The position numbers and the translations under genes were made by a program. From Elusimicrobia bacterium RIFOXYA2_FULL_50_26 (lineage in GTDB: Bacteria; Elusimicrobiota; Endomicrobiia; Endomicrobiales; XYA2-FULL-47-53), in NCBI GenBank assembly GCA_001800355.1, contig MGVF01000040.1, positions 1 through 37,446 of the forward strand: a stretch of DNA of 37,446 nucleotides, in the 5' to 3' direction. Shown here in pieces: positions 1 to 8,800 of the stretch. Numbering within the stretch: the first letter of the stretch is position 1; each line of letters begins with the position of its first letter. Under the pieces are notes generated by a model that saw only the letters and a list, made by a program, of their open reading frames with translations, had not been told where the DNA came from and did not search any database.

Positions 1-305
1 CGGCTGCGGCAAAAGACGTATGGCTGACCCAGGTATTGATGAAAAAGGGGCGTCCCGGCATAGTTTTGTCCGTACTTTGCGCGGCGCAGCAGGAGAAGGA
101 ACTGATTGACATTATTTTTAAAGAAACGACAACGCTTGGAATCCGCCGCAGCCTGCACCCGCGCTATACGCTCAAAAGAGAAAAGAAAGACGATGAAAAG
201 ATAGCGCTGCTTCCGAATGGCAAAACAAGGAAAAAATCGGAATTTGAAGATGCCCGCCAAAAAGCCTTAAAATCATCACACCCCTTGCGTAACATACTCC
301 GCTAA
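1..305 (+). CDS. larC: LarC-like nickel-insertion protein, C-terminal fragment
   Basis: This is the 3' end of a gene that begins before the window. The reading frame is open from base 3 and stops at 303-305. The residues run D-V-W-L-T-Q-V-L-M-K-K-G-R-P-G, then a stretch of the form LSVLC...F.ETTTLGIR, then a basic tail. The M-K-K-x-R-P-G and ETTTLGxR motifs are typical of the C-terminal domain of LarC (UPF0272), the cyclometallase that inserts nickel into the pyridinium dithiocarboxylate cofactor of lactate racemase and related enzymes. No other lar gene is visible, so the cofactor role is known for the family and not shown here. The internal ATG at base 36 is not the start. The identification is good, but the gene is only partly seen. 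Confidence 0.8.
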   Translation, partial: AAAKDVWLTQVLMKKGRPGIVLSVLCAAQQEKELIDIIFKETTTLGIRRSLHPRYTLKREKKDDEKIALLPNGKTRKKSEFEDARQKALKSSHPLRNILR

Positions 306-323
306 ATCAAACTTCAAAAGTCC

Positions 324-351
324 TTGAAAAGTCCTGAAATTCCGTTATAGT
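324..351 (+). promoter_or_regulatory. Possible sigma-70 promoter for the motA operon
   Basis: TTGAAA (324-329) and TATAGT (346-351) are separated by 16 bp. They precede repeat element copy 1 and the motA gene. If the promoter is used, the 131-bp palindromic element lies in the 5' untranslated leader of the stator operon. The match is fair, not perfect. Confidence 0.4.
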
Positions 352-372
352 TACTATTACCATAACTTACCT

Positions 373-503
373 GTATCTCTTTAGCGTTTTGAAGTTGTCG
401 TCATTGCGAGCCCAAAGGGCGCGGCAATCTCGCTTTTCATCAGAAGCAATGTCGAGATTGCTTCGCTCTCGCTCGCAATGACCTCAAACTGCTAAAGAGA
501 CAC
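373..503 (+). mobile_element. MITE-like palindromic element, copy 1 (131 bp)
   Basis: The ends are inverted repeats, GTATCTCTTTAGC at 373-385 and GCTAAAGAGACAC at 491-503. Inside is a second inverted pair, TCATTGCGAGC...GCTCGCAATGA, giving a long imperfect hairpin. The flanks carry an 8-bp direct repeat with one mismatch, ACTTACCT (365-372) and ACTTATCT (504-511), as expected for a target-site duplication. It is almost identical to the copies at 5656-5789 and 17718-17851, apart from one GTC unit fewer and one base in the left end. There is no coding capacity, so it would need a transposase supplied elsewhere. The motA ribosome-binding site AAGGAG (513-518) lies just beyond the right flank. 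Confidence 0.85.
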
Positions 504-528
504 ACTTATCTCAAGGAGAAATATTCTC

Positions 529-1308
529 ATGCTTGACATAATGACGCTACTCGGGCTTGCAATCGGATTCGGCGCCGTATACATAGTTATGTTCTGGGGA
601 GGAACGGCGCACCTGCTATGGCACCGCGACGCCTTTGTGCTGGTGTTCGGGGGAACTTTCGCATCCATGCTCATTTCAACGCCTATGAACATAATACTCC
701 GACTGCCGTCCGCAATATCGCACGTGATTTTCGCGCGCAGGACATTAAAACCTGCTTACGTTATTACAACCATGGTAACCCTCGCCGAGAAAGCCAAGCG
801 CGACGGCATTTTCGCGCTCCAGGAGGAGATTCCGAAGCTGAGAGACCGCTTCCTTTCCGACGGCGTCATGATGCTCATTGACGGACTTGACGCAACGATC
901 GTGCGGGAGAACCTGCTGAAGGAAATAATTTTCATACGCAAGCGCCATCACCAGGTAAGCAGCATCATACGCTCAATGGGAACGTTCTCGCCGATTTTCG
1001 GACTCCTGGCAACGCTTCTTGGCGTAGTACAGGTTCTTAAAAGCATCAGCGACCCTAAAAGCCTGGGATCCTCGATGGCCATAGCTGTTACGGGAACATT
1101 CTACGGCATTTCGGCGGCAAACTTCATATTTCTTCCCATGGCAAACAAGCTCGACGCGCATACCGAGGAAGAACTCCTGATTAAAGAAGTCATCATCGAG
1201 GGAATACTTGCCATACAAAAGGGAGATATACCTATCATAGTCAACCGGAAATTGCAGGCTTTCATGGCGGCAAACGTGCGCAGCAGGAAAACGCCATCCG
1301 AACAATAA
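529..1308 (+). CDS. motA: MotA-type stator proton-channel protein
   Basis: The product has 259 residues. MotA is the four-helix membrane subunit of the ion-driven stator that powers rotation of the flagellar motor or a related machine. Two hydrophobic helices lie at the N-terminus, then a charged cytoplasmic loop (KAKRDGIFALQEEIP and RENLLKE, about residues 85-140). Two more helices follow: the channel helix with a proline in GTFSPIFGLLATLLGVV, and the closing GTFYGISAANFIFLPMANKL typical of MotA. AAGGAG at 513-518 supports the ATG at 529. Two MotB-like genes follow at once. No flagellar structural gene lies in the window, so flagellar use is not proved, and a TolQ/ExbB-like role in another envelope motor remains possible. 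Confidence 0.9.
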   Translation: MLDIMTLLGLAIGFGAVYIVMFWGGTAHLLWHRDAFVLVFGGTFASMLISTPMNIILRLPSAISHVIFARRTLKPAYVITTMVTLAEKAKRDGIFALQEEIPKLRDRFLSDGVMMLIDGLDATIVRENLLKEIIFIRKRHHQVSSIIRSMGTFSPIFGLLATLLGVVQVLKSISDPKSLGSSMAIAVTGTFYGISAANFIFLPMANKLDAHTEEELLIKEVIIEGILAIQKGDIPIIVNRKLQAFMAANVRSRKTPSEQ

Positions 1309-1312
1309 AATC

Positions 1313-2005
1313 ATGGACGACCTGGAATATTCAACGCTGGAGGAAAGGAACAATTCCGAGGGCGATAACAATAAGGAAACAAAACTGTGGATGATCATCT
1401 ATACGGACATGGTTACCAACCTGATGATCTTCTTCCTTATGTTATACTGCCTCACCTGGCTTGACGATAAAGACCGGCTGATCGCGGCATCGTCTTTTGC
1501 CGAAACGTTCGGCGGCAGGAAAAACGAGATACTCGAAACCGAAAAAGGCCTTGAAAAAAAGCGCCAGCAGGAAATGGACGAGCAGGCAAACATCGAAAGA
1601 AGTGCAAAGCAGCTTTTTTCAAACGTTCAGGTCAATGAAGAGAGAATCAAGATAGTACTGCCAAGCCCCGTGCTATTCGACTCCGGCAAGTCAAATCTCA
1701 AACCGGAAGCCATTTCCGCGCTGCGGGAAATTTCCGGGCTTATCCGTGATACGCAGAACCGCGTTGTAGTCGAGGGGCATACCGACAGCATACCCGTCTC
1801 CGGCGGCACATTCGATTCCAACTGGGAATTATCATCCGCGCGCTCTTTTAGCGTAATACAATATCTTATTGATAAGGAACGGATAGACCCAAGGCGGTTG
1901 TCGGCGCTGGGATACGGCGAATTCCGCCCCGTACTCGACAACAGCACACCCGAAGGCCGCGCAGGCAACCGGAGAATAGAGATTAACATCATCAAATTAA
2001 AATGA
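1313..2005 (+). CDS. motB: MotB-like stator protein, first of two (OmpA domain)
   Basis: The product has 230 residues. There is a short cytoplasmic N-terminus, then one membrane helix in the form IIYTDMVTNLMIFFLMLYC. Asp32 is at the position of the essential proton-carrying Asp32 of E. coli MotB. A coiled linker follows (about 60-105), then an OmpA-like peptidoglycan-binding domain (about 115-230) with VVVEGHTDSIPVSG, SNWELSSARS and NRRIEINI. The gene starts 4 bp after motA and its stop overlaps the next start by 4 bp, so the three are very likely translated together. No clear Shine-Dalgarno site precedes the ATG, which suggests coupling to motA. All key residues are present, so it looks functional. 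Confidence 0.9.
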   Translation: MDDLEYSTLEERNNSEGDNNKETKLWMIIYTDMVTNLMIFFLMLYCLTWLDDKDRLIAASSFAETFGGRKNEILETEKGLEKKRQQEMDEQANIERSAKQLFSNVQVNEERIKIVLPSPVLFDSGKSNLKPEAISALREISGLIRDTQNRVVVEGHTDSIPVSGGTFDSNWELSSARSFSVIQYLIDKERIDPRRLSALGYGEFRPVLDNSTPEGRAGNRRIEINIIKLK

Positions 2006-2730
2006 ATCAACAAAACTCCGACTGGAACGATCTGCTTAAACTGGGAAGCTCCGACCATAAAACCGACACTTCGGATTTATGGATCGTACCATACGCCGAT
2101 TTTATGTCGGTGCTGATGATCTTCTTTCTATTGATGTACGCATTTGCTTATTCGTATAAATCCGATGATCGCTTCAAGAGGATAGTAACAAACATACAAC
2201 AGGAAATGGGCGGCAAGATTGACACGGAACTTGTGGAAAGGATGATAGAACAGGAACGCACCGGGCAGATGGTTTCAAAGCTCGACGAAATGATCGAAAA
2301 ACTTAAATTAAACAACATGGTAACCGTAAATAGCAACACGGAACATATAAAAATCGTCTTCGCAAACCCGGTACTGTTCGACCCCGGGAAATACCGGTTA
2401 AAAAACGAGTCCAGGGAGTTGCTGCGCGACATGGCGCAGATTATACTTAAAGCCACTGACAATGAAATCGTGGTTGAAGGCCATACCGATAACGTGCCGC
2501 TCAGCGGAACAGGCAGGTTCAGGTCAAACTGGGAGCTTTCCGTTGCCCGCGCCATGGAAGTGGTAAAATATCTTGTGGAAGAGGAGGGGCTTGCCCCCGG
2601 GCGCCTGGCCGCTGCCGGCTACGGCGAGTTCCGCCCGATTCTGCCCAACGACACCGAAGAGAACCGCGCGCAAAACAGGCGTATCGAAATAGATATCGCC
2701 ACCGGCAAAAAAACCGCCAATATTCAATGA
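2002..2730 (+). CDS. motB: MotB-like stator protein, second of two (OmpA domain)
   Basis: The product has 242 residues with the same layout as the preceding gene. The membrane helix PYADFMSVLMIFFLLMYAF carries Asp33 at the proton-binding site. A longer coiled linker follows (about 60-120), and then an OmpA/MotB domain with VVEGHTDNVPLSG, SNWELSVARAMEV and NRRIEIDI. The two MotB proteins share the domain plan but differ along their length, so this is an old duplication and not a recent repeat. ATGA overlap joins it to the first motB. One MotA with two MotB proteins suggests a stator with a mixed MotB pair or two alternative stators. A similar one-plus-two composition is known for AglR-AglQ-AglS of myxobacterial gliding, although AglQ and AglS lack the OmpA domain. 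Confidence 0.9.
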   Translation: MNQQNSDWNDLLKLGSSDHKTDTSDLWIVPYADFMSVLMIFFLLMYAFAYSYKSDDRFKRIVTNIQQEMGGKIDTELVERMIEQERTGQMVSKLDEMIEKLKLNNMVTVNSNTEHIKIVFANPVLFDPGKYRLKNESRELLRDMAQIILKATDNEIVVEGHTDNVPLSGTGRFRSNWELSVARAMEVVKYLVEEEGLAPGRLAAAGYGEFRPILPNDTEENRAQNRRIEIDIATGKKTANIQ

Positions 2731-3353
2731 AGGCTATCATGGCAGACCAAAAACATTTTTCTGACATGCAGGGCGGATCGCCTGACGAAATTGTGCGCGA
2801 TCTTTTTCAGACGGAGAAAGAAATCGCCTCGGAAACGCTGCGCCTGGCGCGCGCGCAGCATGAGCGAGAAAAACAACAGTGGAACGCTATCCTTGCCGCC
2901 AGGGAACAGGAAATTCTCAATCTGAAGGAAGTAACGCAAGAACTTGAAGAACAGCTTAAATTGATTCAGAAACGCCTCGAAGATGAACGCAACACGGGGA
3001 TCGAGCAATTACGGGCAGCGGCCGCCGGCATGGATAAACTCAATCTTGCCGAGAGAAAAAAATGGGATGCCATAGCCGAGAAAGTGCGTTCCTTCCGCGA
3101 TGACGCCGCTGCATCACTGGCAAAATTTATGAGGGGGCAGGAACAGATAAACGATCTAAAAAGAAAACATGCTTCACAGCTAAAATCGCTGGAAGAACGT
3201 ATTGCAACGCTGGAAGAAGAAGCTTTAACGCTAAAGGAAAAACTTATAATAAAAGAGGAAGCATGGCTCAGGGATAAATCGCGCATGGAGGAATTGAAGC
3301 ATGAATACGAAGAATTGATGGAAAAGCATAAACAACAGGGAACACAGAAGTGA
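2727..3353 (+). CDS. Coiled-coil protein of the stator operon
   Basis: The product has 208 residues, rich in Glu, Lys, Gln and Arg, with long heptad-like stretches from about residue 25 to 200 (for example EQEILNLKEVTQELEEQLKLIQKRLE and LEERIATLEEEALTLKEKL). No membrane helix or signal peptide is seen. I recognise no family, and FliJ-like or linker proteins look similar at this level. The ATG at 2727 overlaps the second motB stop by 4 bp. An alternative ATG at 2739 has AAGG at 2730-2733 as a possible ribosome-binding site and may be the true start, giving a product that begins MADQKHF. The context suggests a cytoplasmic partner or regulator of the stator, which is inference only. Confidence 0.7.
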   Translation: MKAIMADQKHFSDMQGGSPDEIVRDLFQTEKEIASETLRLARAQHEREKQQWNAILAAREQEILNLKEVTQELEEQLKLIQKRLEDERNTGIEQLRAAAAGMDKLNLAERKKWDAIAEKVRSFRDDAAASLAKFMRGQEQINDLKRKHASQLKSLEERIATLEEEALTLKEKLIIKEEAWLRDKSRMEELKHEYEELMEKHKQQGTQK

Positions 3354-3386
3354 CAAGCCTGCCACAAATAACCTGTCCGAAAAATC

Positions 3387-3415
3387 TTGACACTAAATAG
3401 GGCATTTGTTATAAT
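3387..3415 (+). promoter_or_regulatory. Perfect consensus sigma-70 promoter
   Basis: TTGACA (3387-3392) and TATAAT (3410-3415) are separated by exactly 17 bp. Transcription should begin near 3422. The terminator at 3539-3576 lies only about 120 bp downstream with no credible gene between. Confidence 0.85.
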
Positions 3416-3421
3416 AATATG

Positions 3422-3576
3422 GCAATTACAGGGTTGATAATCGGAAATATATTTTTTGAGGCCATGCCTGCATTTCCGGTTATTATTAAAGGGGAGGGAA
3501 ACAATTTTTTCTGTTTTAGCCATATCTGCGAATCCCCCAGCGCCCCCGTCCCCCCCCGCGGGGGCGCTCTTTTTTT
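3422..3576 (+). ncRNA. Candidate small RNA or attenuated leader (about 155 nt)
   Basis: The segment runs from the predicted start of the consensus promoter to the end of a strong intrinsic terminator. Near its 5' end a 12-bp stem pairs 3437-3448 (ATAATCGGAAAT) with 3472-3483 (ATTTCCGGTTAT), with one G-U pair. Inside it AGGC (3459-3462) pairs with GCCT (3466-3469). A purine-rich stretch (GGGGAGGG, about 3491-3498) could pair with the C-rich terminator arm. I could not match it to 6S RNA, the signal recognition particle RNA or a riboswitch class I know. It may be a free-standing RNA, or a leader that controls the kinase gene starting 60 bp past the terminator. A 79-codon frame through it runs across the terminator and is not convincing. 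Confidence 0.45.
3539..3576 (+). terminator. Rho-independent terminator
   Basis: A perfect 10-bp stem joins AGCGCCCCCG (3539-3548) and CGGGGGCGCT (3559-3568) across a 10-nt C-rich loop. It is followed by a run of seven T (3570-3576). It ends the candidate RNA and stands between the stator operon and the kinase gene. Confidence 0.9.
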
Positions 3577-3635
3577 AATACCTCCATACTCTTACCTTAT
3601 GCAATCACCGTTTGTAACCGATAAAATCCTAAAAC

Positions 3636-5237
3636 ATGGAAAAAATACTGGTTGTTGACGACGAAACGACTATCCTGAAACTATTGCAGCGCATACTGCA
3701 ACAGGATAATTATGCGGTTACGGTAATGGATTCCGCGGAAGAAGCGATAAAACTGCTTTCCCATGAAACCTTCGATATAGCTCTTACCGACCTTAAAATG
3801 CCGAATTTCAGCGGAATCACGCTTCTAAAAGAAATAAAACGGTTGCATCCCGCCACAGAGGTCATCATCATGACCGGAGAAGCTACGATAGAATCCGCCA
3901 TCGAAGCCATAAAAAACGGCGCTTACGACTACATCTTAAAACCCTTCAATTTAAACGATATGCTGGCCACGGTAAGAAAGTGCCTGGATTACAGTATGCT
4001 CAGGAGACAGGAAAACGTATTCAGGGAAACCACCAATCTCTACCGGCTGTCCCAGGATATAACCAAAACGCGTTCAGAAAAAGAGCTTTTGCAGCTTATA
4101 CTGGAACGAACAGTAACTACGCTGCATGCCGATTCTGGCTCGATATTTATGATTATCAGGGGAAAAGACGGGCTTACGCCCATGGCCTATTACGGTATTG
4201 AGCACACTCTTGAAAAGGACATTAAATTCGGTGAAAGGGTGATAGGCTGGGTGGCTGAAAAACGCCAGCCGCTGCTTATACAGGATAAGATTGATTCACT
4301 GCCGCAATTTGAAACGATAGCGCCAAGAACTGAAATTCTTTCTTCAATGGTATGCCCGCTGATTCACCAGGAAACGCTGCTGGGCGTAATGTGCCTTAAC
4401 CGCTTTAGCGAGGGGACCAACTACCAGTTTACGACTCATGACCTTGACTCGTTAAAAGTTTTTGCGCTTCATGCCACATTTATCATTGCGGCCCTGCAGC
4501 ATTACGAGGCGCAACACCAGCTCGATGAACTGAAAACTGAATTCATGGCCAACGTTTCGCATGAAATCCGCACCCCCCTGATGGCTATAAGCGGCGCGGT
4601 GGAACTGTTGTATACTTACCTGTCTACGACGTTTGCCAACGAGAAGGGGAGAATGTTTCTCGACCTGATAAAGCGAAACACCGACAGGATGCAGTTTCTT
4701 GTAAATGACCTGCTGGATTTTTCGCGTATCGAAACGCAACGCCTTAAAATAACGCCTGCCCTTTTTAAGCTAAAACAGCTTGTAGATGAAATCGTAGAAG
4801 ATTTCGAAATCAAAGCCAGGGAAAAGGAAATTTTACTTTCCGGCGACTGCGCCGATGAAAACATGGAGTTGACGGCTGACCGCGAACGAATAAAGCAGGT
4901 ATTGGCAAACCTCGTCGCCAATTCTCTGAAATTTACTCCGGAAAAAGGCACAATAAAGATCAGCTGCAAATATACCGGCGGCCAGGATGCACTTATAACA
5001 GTCTACGACAATGGTATCGGCATACCGAAGGACAAACAATCAAGAGTATTTGAGAAGTTTTACCAGGTTGACGGCTCGGTAGGCCGGTCCCACCCGGGCT
5101 TCGGGCTTGGGTTGGCGATCGTCAAATCAATCATTGAAAAACACGCGGGCAGCGTCGCGGTTGAATCCGAACCTGGAAAAGGGTCAACGTTTCTAATAAC
5201 ATTGCCGGTGCGCTTCGCCGGCGAAGCGACAGAATAA
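3636..5237 (+). CDS. Hybrid sensor kinase: receiver-GAF-HisKA-HATPase
   Basis: The product has 533 residues and is soluble. Residues 1-120 form a receiver domain with D8-D9, the phospho-acceptor Asp52 (LTDLKMP), Thr80 and Lys102. About 148-288 form a GAF domain. The HisKA box has His309 in NVSHEIRTPL. The catalytic domain shows NLVANSLKFTP (N box), DNGIGIP and GFGLGLAIV (G boxes). A receiver at the N-terminus means that the kinase can be switched by another phospho-donor. The next gene, 13 bp on, encodes a single receiver and is the likely partner. The start has no clear Shine-Dalgarno site. The gene lies 60 bp behind an intrinsic terminator, so expression may depend on read-through or a weak local promoter. 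Confidence 0.92.
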   Translation: MEKILVVDDETTILKLLQRILQQDNYAVTVMDSAEEAIKLLSHETFDIALTDLKMPNFSGITLLKEIKRLHPATEVIIMTGEATIESAIEAIKNGAYDYILKPFNLNDMLATVRKCLDYSMLRRQENVFRETTNLYRLSQDITKTRSEKELLQLILERTVTTLHADSGSIFMIIRGKDGLTPMAYYGIEHTLEKDIKFGERVIGWVAEKRQPLLIQDKIDSLPQFETIAPRTEILSSMVCPLIHQETLLGVMCLNRFSEGTNYQFTTHDLDSLKVFALHATFIIAALQHYEAQHQLDELKTEFMANVSHEIRTPLMAISGAVELLYTYLSTTFANEKGRMFLDLIKRNTDRMQFLVNDLLDFSRIETQRLKITPALFKLKQLVDEIVEDFEIKAREKEILLSGDCADENMELTADRERIKQVLANLVANSLKFTPEKGTIKISCKYTGGQDALITVYDNGIGIPKDKQSRVFEKFYQVDGSVGRSHPGFGLGLAIVKSIIEKHAGSVAVESEPGKGSTFLITLPVRFAGEATE

Positions 5238-5250
5238 GCGAAAGGAGTTA

Positions 5251-5628
5251 ATGATGGTAAATGCCAAAAAAAGCAGCATCATGATCGTTGACGATGAGCC
5301 GGACATACTGCTTGTCCTGGGTGAATTCCTAAGCAACGAGGGCTTCAAGGTGCTGACGGCAAAAAGCGGACAACAGGCTATTGAGAAACTCAAAGAGCAT
5401 AATATTGACATGCTTCTGCTGGACATGGCAATGCCAAACATGAACGGAATAGAAACTTTGCGCGAGGTCCACAAGGGCGCGCCGCATCTTCCGGTTATCA
5501 TGATAACAGCATACCGAGATGCGGAAAAAGTCGTGGAAGCCTTCCGCCTCGGCGCATTCGACTGTATATTCAAGCCATTCGACCTCAAATACCTCCGCCA
5601 GGCGATCATGGGAAAGCTGCTGGAGTAA
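5251..5628 (+). CDS. Single-domain response regulator (CheY-like)
   Basis: The product has 125 residues and is a receiver domain only. D14-D15, phospho-acceptor Asp58 (LLLDMAMP), Thr86 and Lys108 (FKPF) are all present. There is no DNA-binding output, so it should act through protein contacts or a phosphorelay. AAAGGAG at 5241-5247 lies 3 bp before ATG 5251 and 6 bp before ATG 5254, so the second Met may be the true start. It lies 13 bp after the hybrid kinase gene, in one operon. Palindromic element copy 2 begins 28 bp after the stop codon. Confidence 0.93.
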   Translation: MMVNAKKSSIMIVDDEPDILLVLGEFLSNEGFKVLTAKSGQQAIEKLKEHNIDMLLLDMAMPNMNGIETLREVHKGAPHLPVIMITAYRDAEKVVEAFRLGAFDCIFKPFDLKYLRQAIMGKLLE

Positions 5629-5655
5629 CTTGCGTCCTACGGGTTAAGAGCCACA

Positions 5656-5789
5656 GAGTCTCTTTAGCAGTTTGAGGTCATTGCGAGCGAGAGCGAAGCA
5701 ATCTCGACGTTGCTTCTGATGAAAAGCGAGATTGCCGCGCCCTTTGGGCTCGCAATGACGACGACAACTTCAAAACGCTAAAGAGACAC
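5656..5789 (-). mobile_element. MITE-like palindromic element, copy 2 (134 bp, inverted)
   Basis: This copy lies in the opposite orientation to copies 1 and 3. Its ends are GAGTCTCTTTAGC (5656-5668) and GCTAAAGAGACAC (5777-5789). The flanks carry an 8-bp direct repeat with one mismatch, GAGCCACA (5648-5655) and GAACCACA (5790-5797). The internal sequence matches copy 3 almost base for base, including three GTC units where copy 1 has two. The right flank lies 5 bp before the ATG of the Kelch protein gene, so the insertion forms most of that gene's upstream region. No promoter was recognised in it. Confidence 0.85.
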
Positions 5790-5802
5790 GAACCACACGG
5801 CC

Positions 5803-8800
5803 ATGAGAAAACTTTATCTAACCGCGCAAATCACCCTGATTACTTTCCTTTCATTAACCTCATTGCATTTAAATCTCATAGCTACAATTATAACACAGGG
5901 AACATCGTCAAACTTCAATTCAAGCTCGGCAATCAGGGACCGGGTCCAGGTGCGCGGAGAAGGTGATGCCGCAAGGCTTGAGCTGGAATTCCAGTGGAGT
6001 AACGACATGTCGCTTCTGACAACGCCGCCGGATAAACGCTTTCTGGCTGCCATGGCATACGTGCCCGCAAATAATTCCGCAATTCTTTTCGGCGGCAGCA
6101 GCCCTTCCCTCGCCCCCCTGGGAGACACTCAACAATTCGACGTAAATACAAGAACATGGAGCCCGGTAACCGCGGCAACACGTCCCGATAACCGCTACGG
6201 CCACCGCATGGTTGCGCTGGATAATACAAGGCTGCTTCTCTTCGGCGGCCACGACGGGACTACTGTTTTAAACGACACGTGGATATTCGATTCTGCCGAT
6301 AATTCCTGGCATGAACTGACAACACTCTCCACCGCGCCTTGCGCACGCGCCCTATTTGCCATGGAACGCGCTCAAGGAGCCAACGCCGTTGTGCTTTTCG
6401 GCGGCAACGACAATACCGCGCCGCTTTCGGATACGTGGGTGTTCAACATAAATAATTCCGATATTTACCAATCAAGCTGGACGCTTTGCCACCCGGCCAC
6501 ACATCCTTCGGCGCGGGATAAAACCTGCATGGCATCAAACAGTAACGGCAACGTCTACCTTTTCGGCGGCCATAACGGCACTAATCTGCTAAATGAAATC
6601 TGGTCATATAACAGCAGGGATAATGTGTGGACTAACCAGAATCCCTCAGGCGTTGCCCCGGGCGTGCGGCAGGATGCCGCAATGTTTTATGATACTCTAA
6701 ACGAGCGTTTTGTCGTACACAGCGGACTGGGCGAATCCCTCGTATACAGGGACGACATGTGGTACTATTACACACAAACCAATAACTGGAATAGCAGTAA
6801 TGTAACCGCGCTCAGTTCCCCGCCGGCGCGCAGCGGGCATTGCCTTGTATATGTTCCTACGCTCAGCAAGGCGCTGCTTTTCGGCGGGCAGGATGCATCC
6901 GAGGATTATCAGGACACACGTTACTTCTCCTACCGTTCGTCGGGCGTATTCACATCCAACTATTTGGAACCATCCTATTACAGTTCATCGCTGCAATGGA
7001 CAAGGTTGCAGGTTGAGACGCAGATACAGGAAGCGGGATTAAATATCAGTTTCCAGTTTGCCGCATCGGACGATCAACAATCCTGGAGCGAGTTCTACGG
7101 CCCAGGCGTAAGCACAACCGCGTGGTTCAGCGGAGCCGCGATTTACGATATCCGGGAACTTTCCCAGGTTCTTGACAATCATCGTTACATAAAATACCGC
7201 GCGATGTTCGATGCAACTGGTAATATTCCAAAAACCCCGCTTCTTGACGGGGTAACCGTTACCTACAATATTACCCCTGCAACCGTAACGTTAAGCTCGC
7301 CGCTGCACGGGGCAACGACAAACCAGTCCAAACCGGCGTTTTACTGGAATCCCGCCACCGACCCGGACAGCGGCGATCCGCTGACGTACACCATAGCGGT
7401 TGTTGAAGACAACAACAGTTTCCCGGTATTCAGCAGTTCCGGCATTCCCGTCGCCGTATGGGTTTCCACCGTTTCGCTTGCGCACGATAAGTGGTACCGC
7501 TGGCGTGTTCGGGCGTTCGACGGAACTGTCTTTGGCGGCTGGAGCGGCTCCTATGCCCTGTATGTTGACACCGTCGCCCCCGCGGCTATAACAAACCTCG
7601 CGGCTGAAATCGGCTCCGGCAACGGGCAGATAAAACTATCCTGGTCATCGCCGGGCGACAACAATTTCTCAGGGAATATTGTTAACGGCAGTTACCAGGT
7701 GCGCTGCGCAACATACCCTATTGACAATGATACGATATACAACCTGCTGCCGGTCGCGGGGCAGGGCGCCATAAACGACTCGCCGCCGGGTTACCCGGAA
7801 ACACGCATGGTTACCGGGCTTGACGGCGCAACCACATATTACGCGGCCGTAAAGATAACCGACCGTGCCGGGAACCGGTCAATGCTTTCAACATCGTCGC
7901 AATTCGCATTCACCAATGCCGCGCCCCGTGTTACGCTTACCGCGCCTTTGGGCGGGGAAAACTGGGCGGGAAACCAGTGGATAACATGGACATCCGAAGA
8001 TCCAAATCCCGGGGACGGGCGAACCTTCTCAATATACGCATCAAGCGATAACGGAGTGAGTTTTTCTATCGGCGCAGCGGCGGGGCTTTCCGCCGGAACT
8101 ACCTCGTATCTATGGGACACGCGCTATACCTGCAACGGGGATATGCACCTCATAAAAATAATAGCCACGGACACGCGCGGGCTTACCGGTGAAAGCGTTA
8201 CGGCCGGAACCCTCACGATATCGAACCCCAATGAAGCGCCGTCCGTAACCGTGCTTTTCCCGAACGGAGGGGAACTTCTATCAGGTACAACCGGATTATT
8301 GTGGCGCACGAGCGATAACAATCACACCGACGCGCACACGTTTTCGATCGCGATTTCTTCCGACGGCGGAGCGACGTATTTTACCGTCATTCCCGTTTCC
8401 GCCACATTCTACAATCTTTCAACAGTCTCTCTTTCAAACGGGCCGCACTATCGTGTAAAAATTACGGCAACGGACGACGGGGGATTGACGGCGGATGATT
8501 CCAGCGATTCGGATTTCGGAATAAGCAACAACAACCTGCCGCCGCGGGCATTTTCACTGTTATACCCGGAGGACTCCGCCATCCTCTCCCATCTCAACCT
8601 TGATTTTTCGTGGGAAAATAACGGGGACCCCAATCCGGAGGATTCCGTCTCATATACACTGACGTTAAGCACATCCGCCGACTTTATTCCCGGCACGGCA
8701 ACCGCCGGCATAGCCTCTAACAGCTTCCGTCTTAACCCATCCTCACTGTCTGAAGAGGCCACATACTTCTGGAAGGTTACCGCAACCGATTCCCTGCGCC

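Noticed and set aside
529-2730. Reading the stator genes as a TolQ-TolR (Tol-Pal) system
   Set aside because: The two partner proteins carry OmpA domains and MotB-type helices, and the channel protein has the MotA ending FLPMANKL. No tolB or pal gene is nearby.
3419-3658. 79-codon frame beginning between the consensus promoter and the kinase gene
   Set aside because: It starts before the predicted transcription start, runs through a strong terminator, overlaps the kinase start in another frame, and encodes no recognisable protein.
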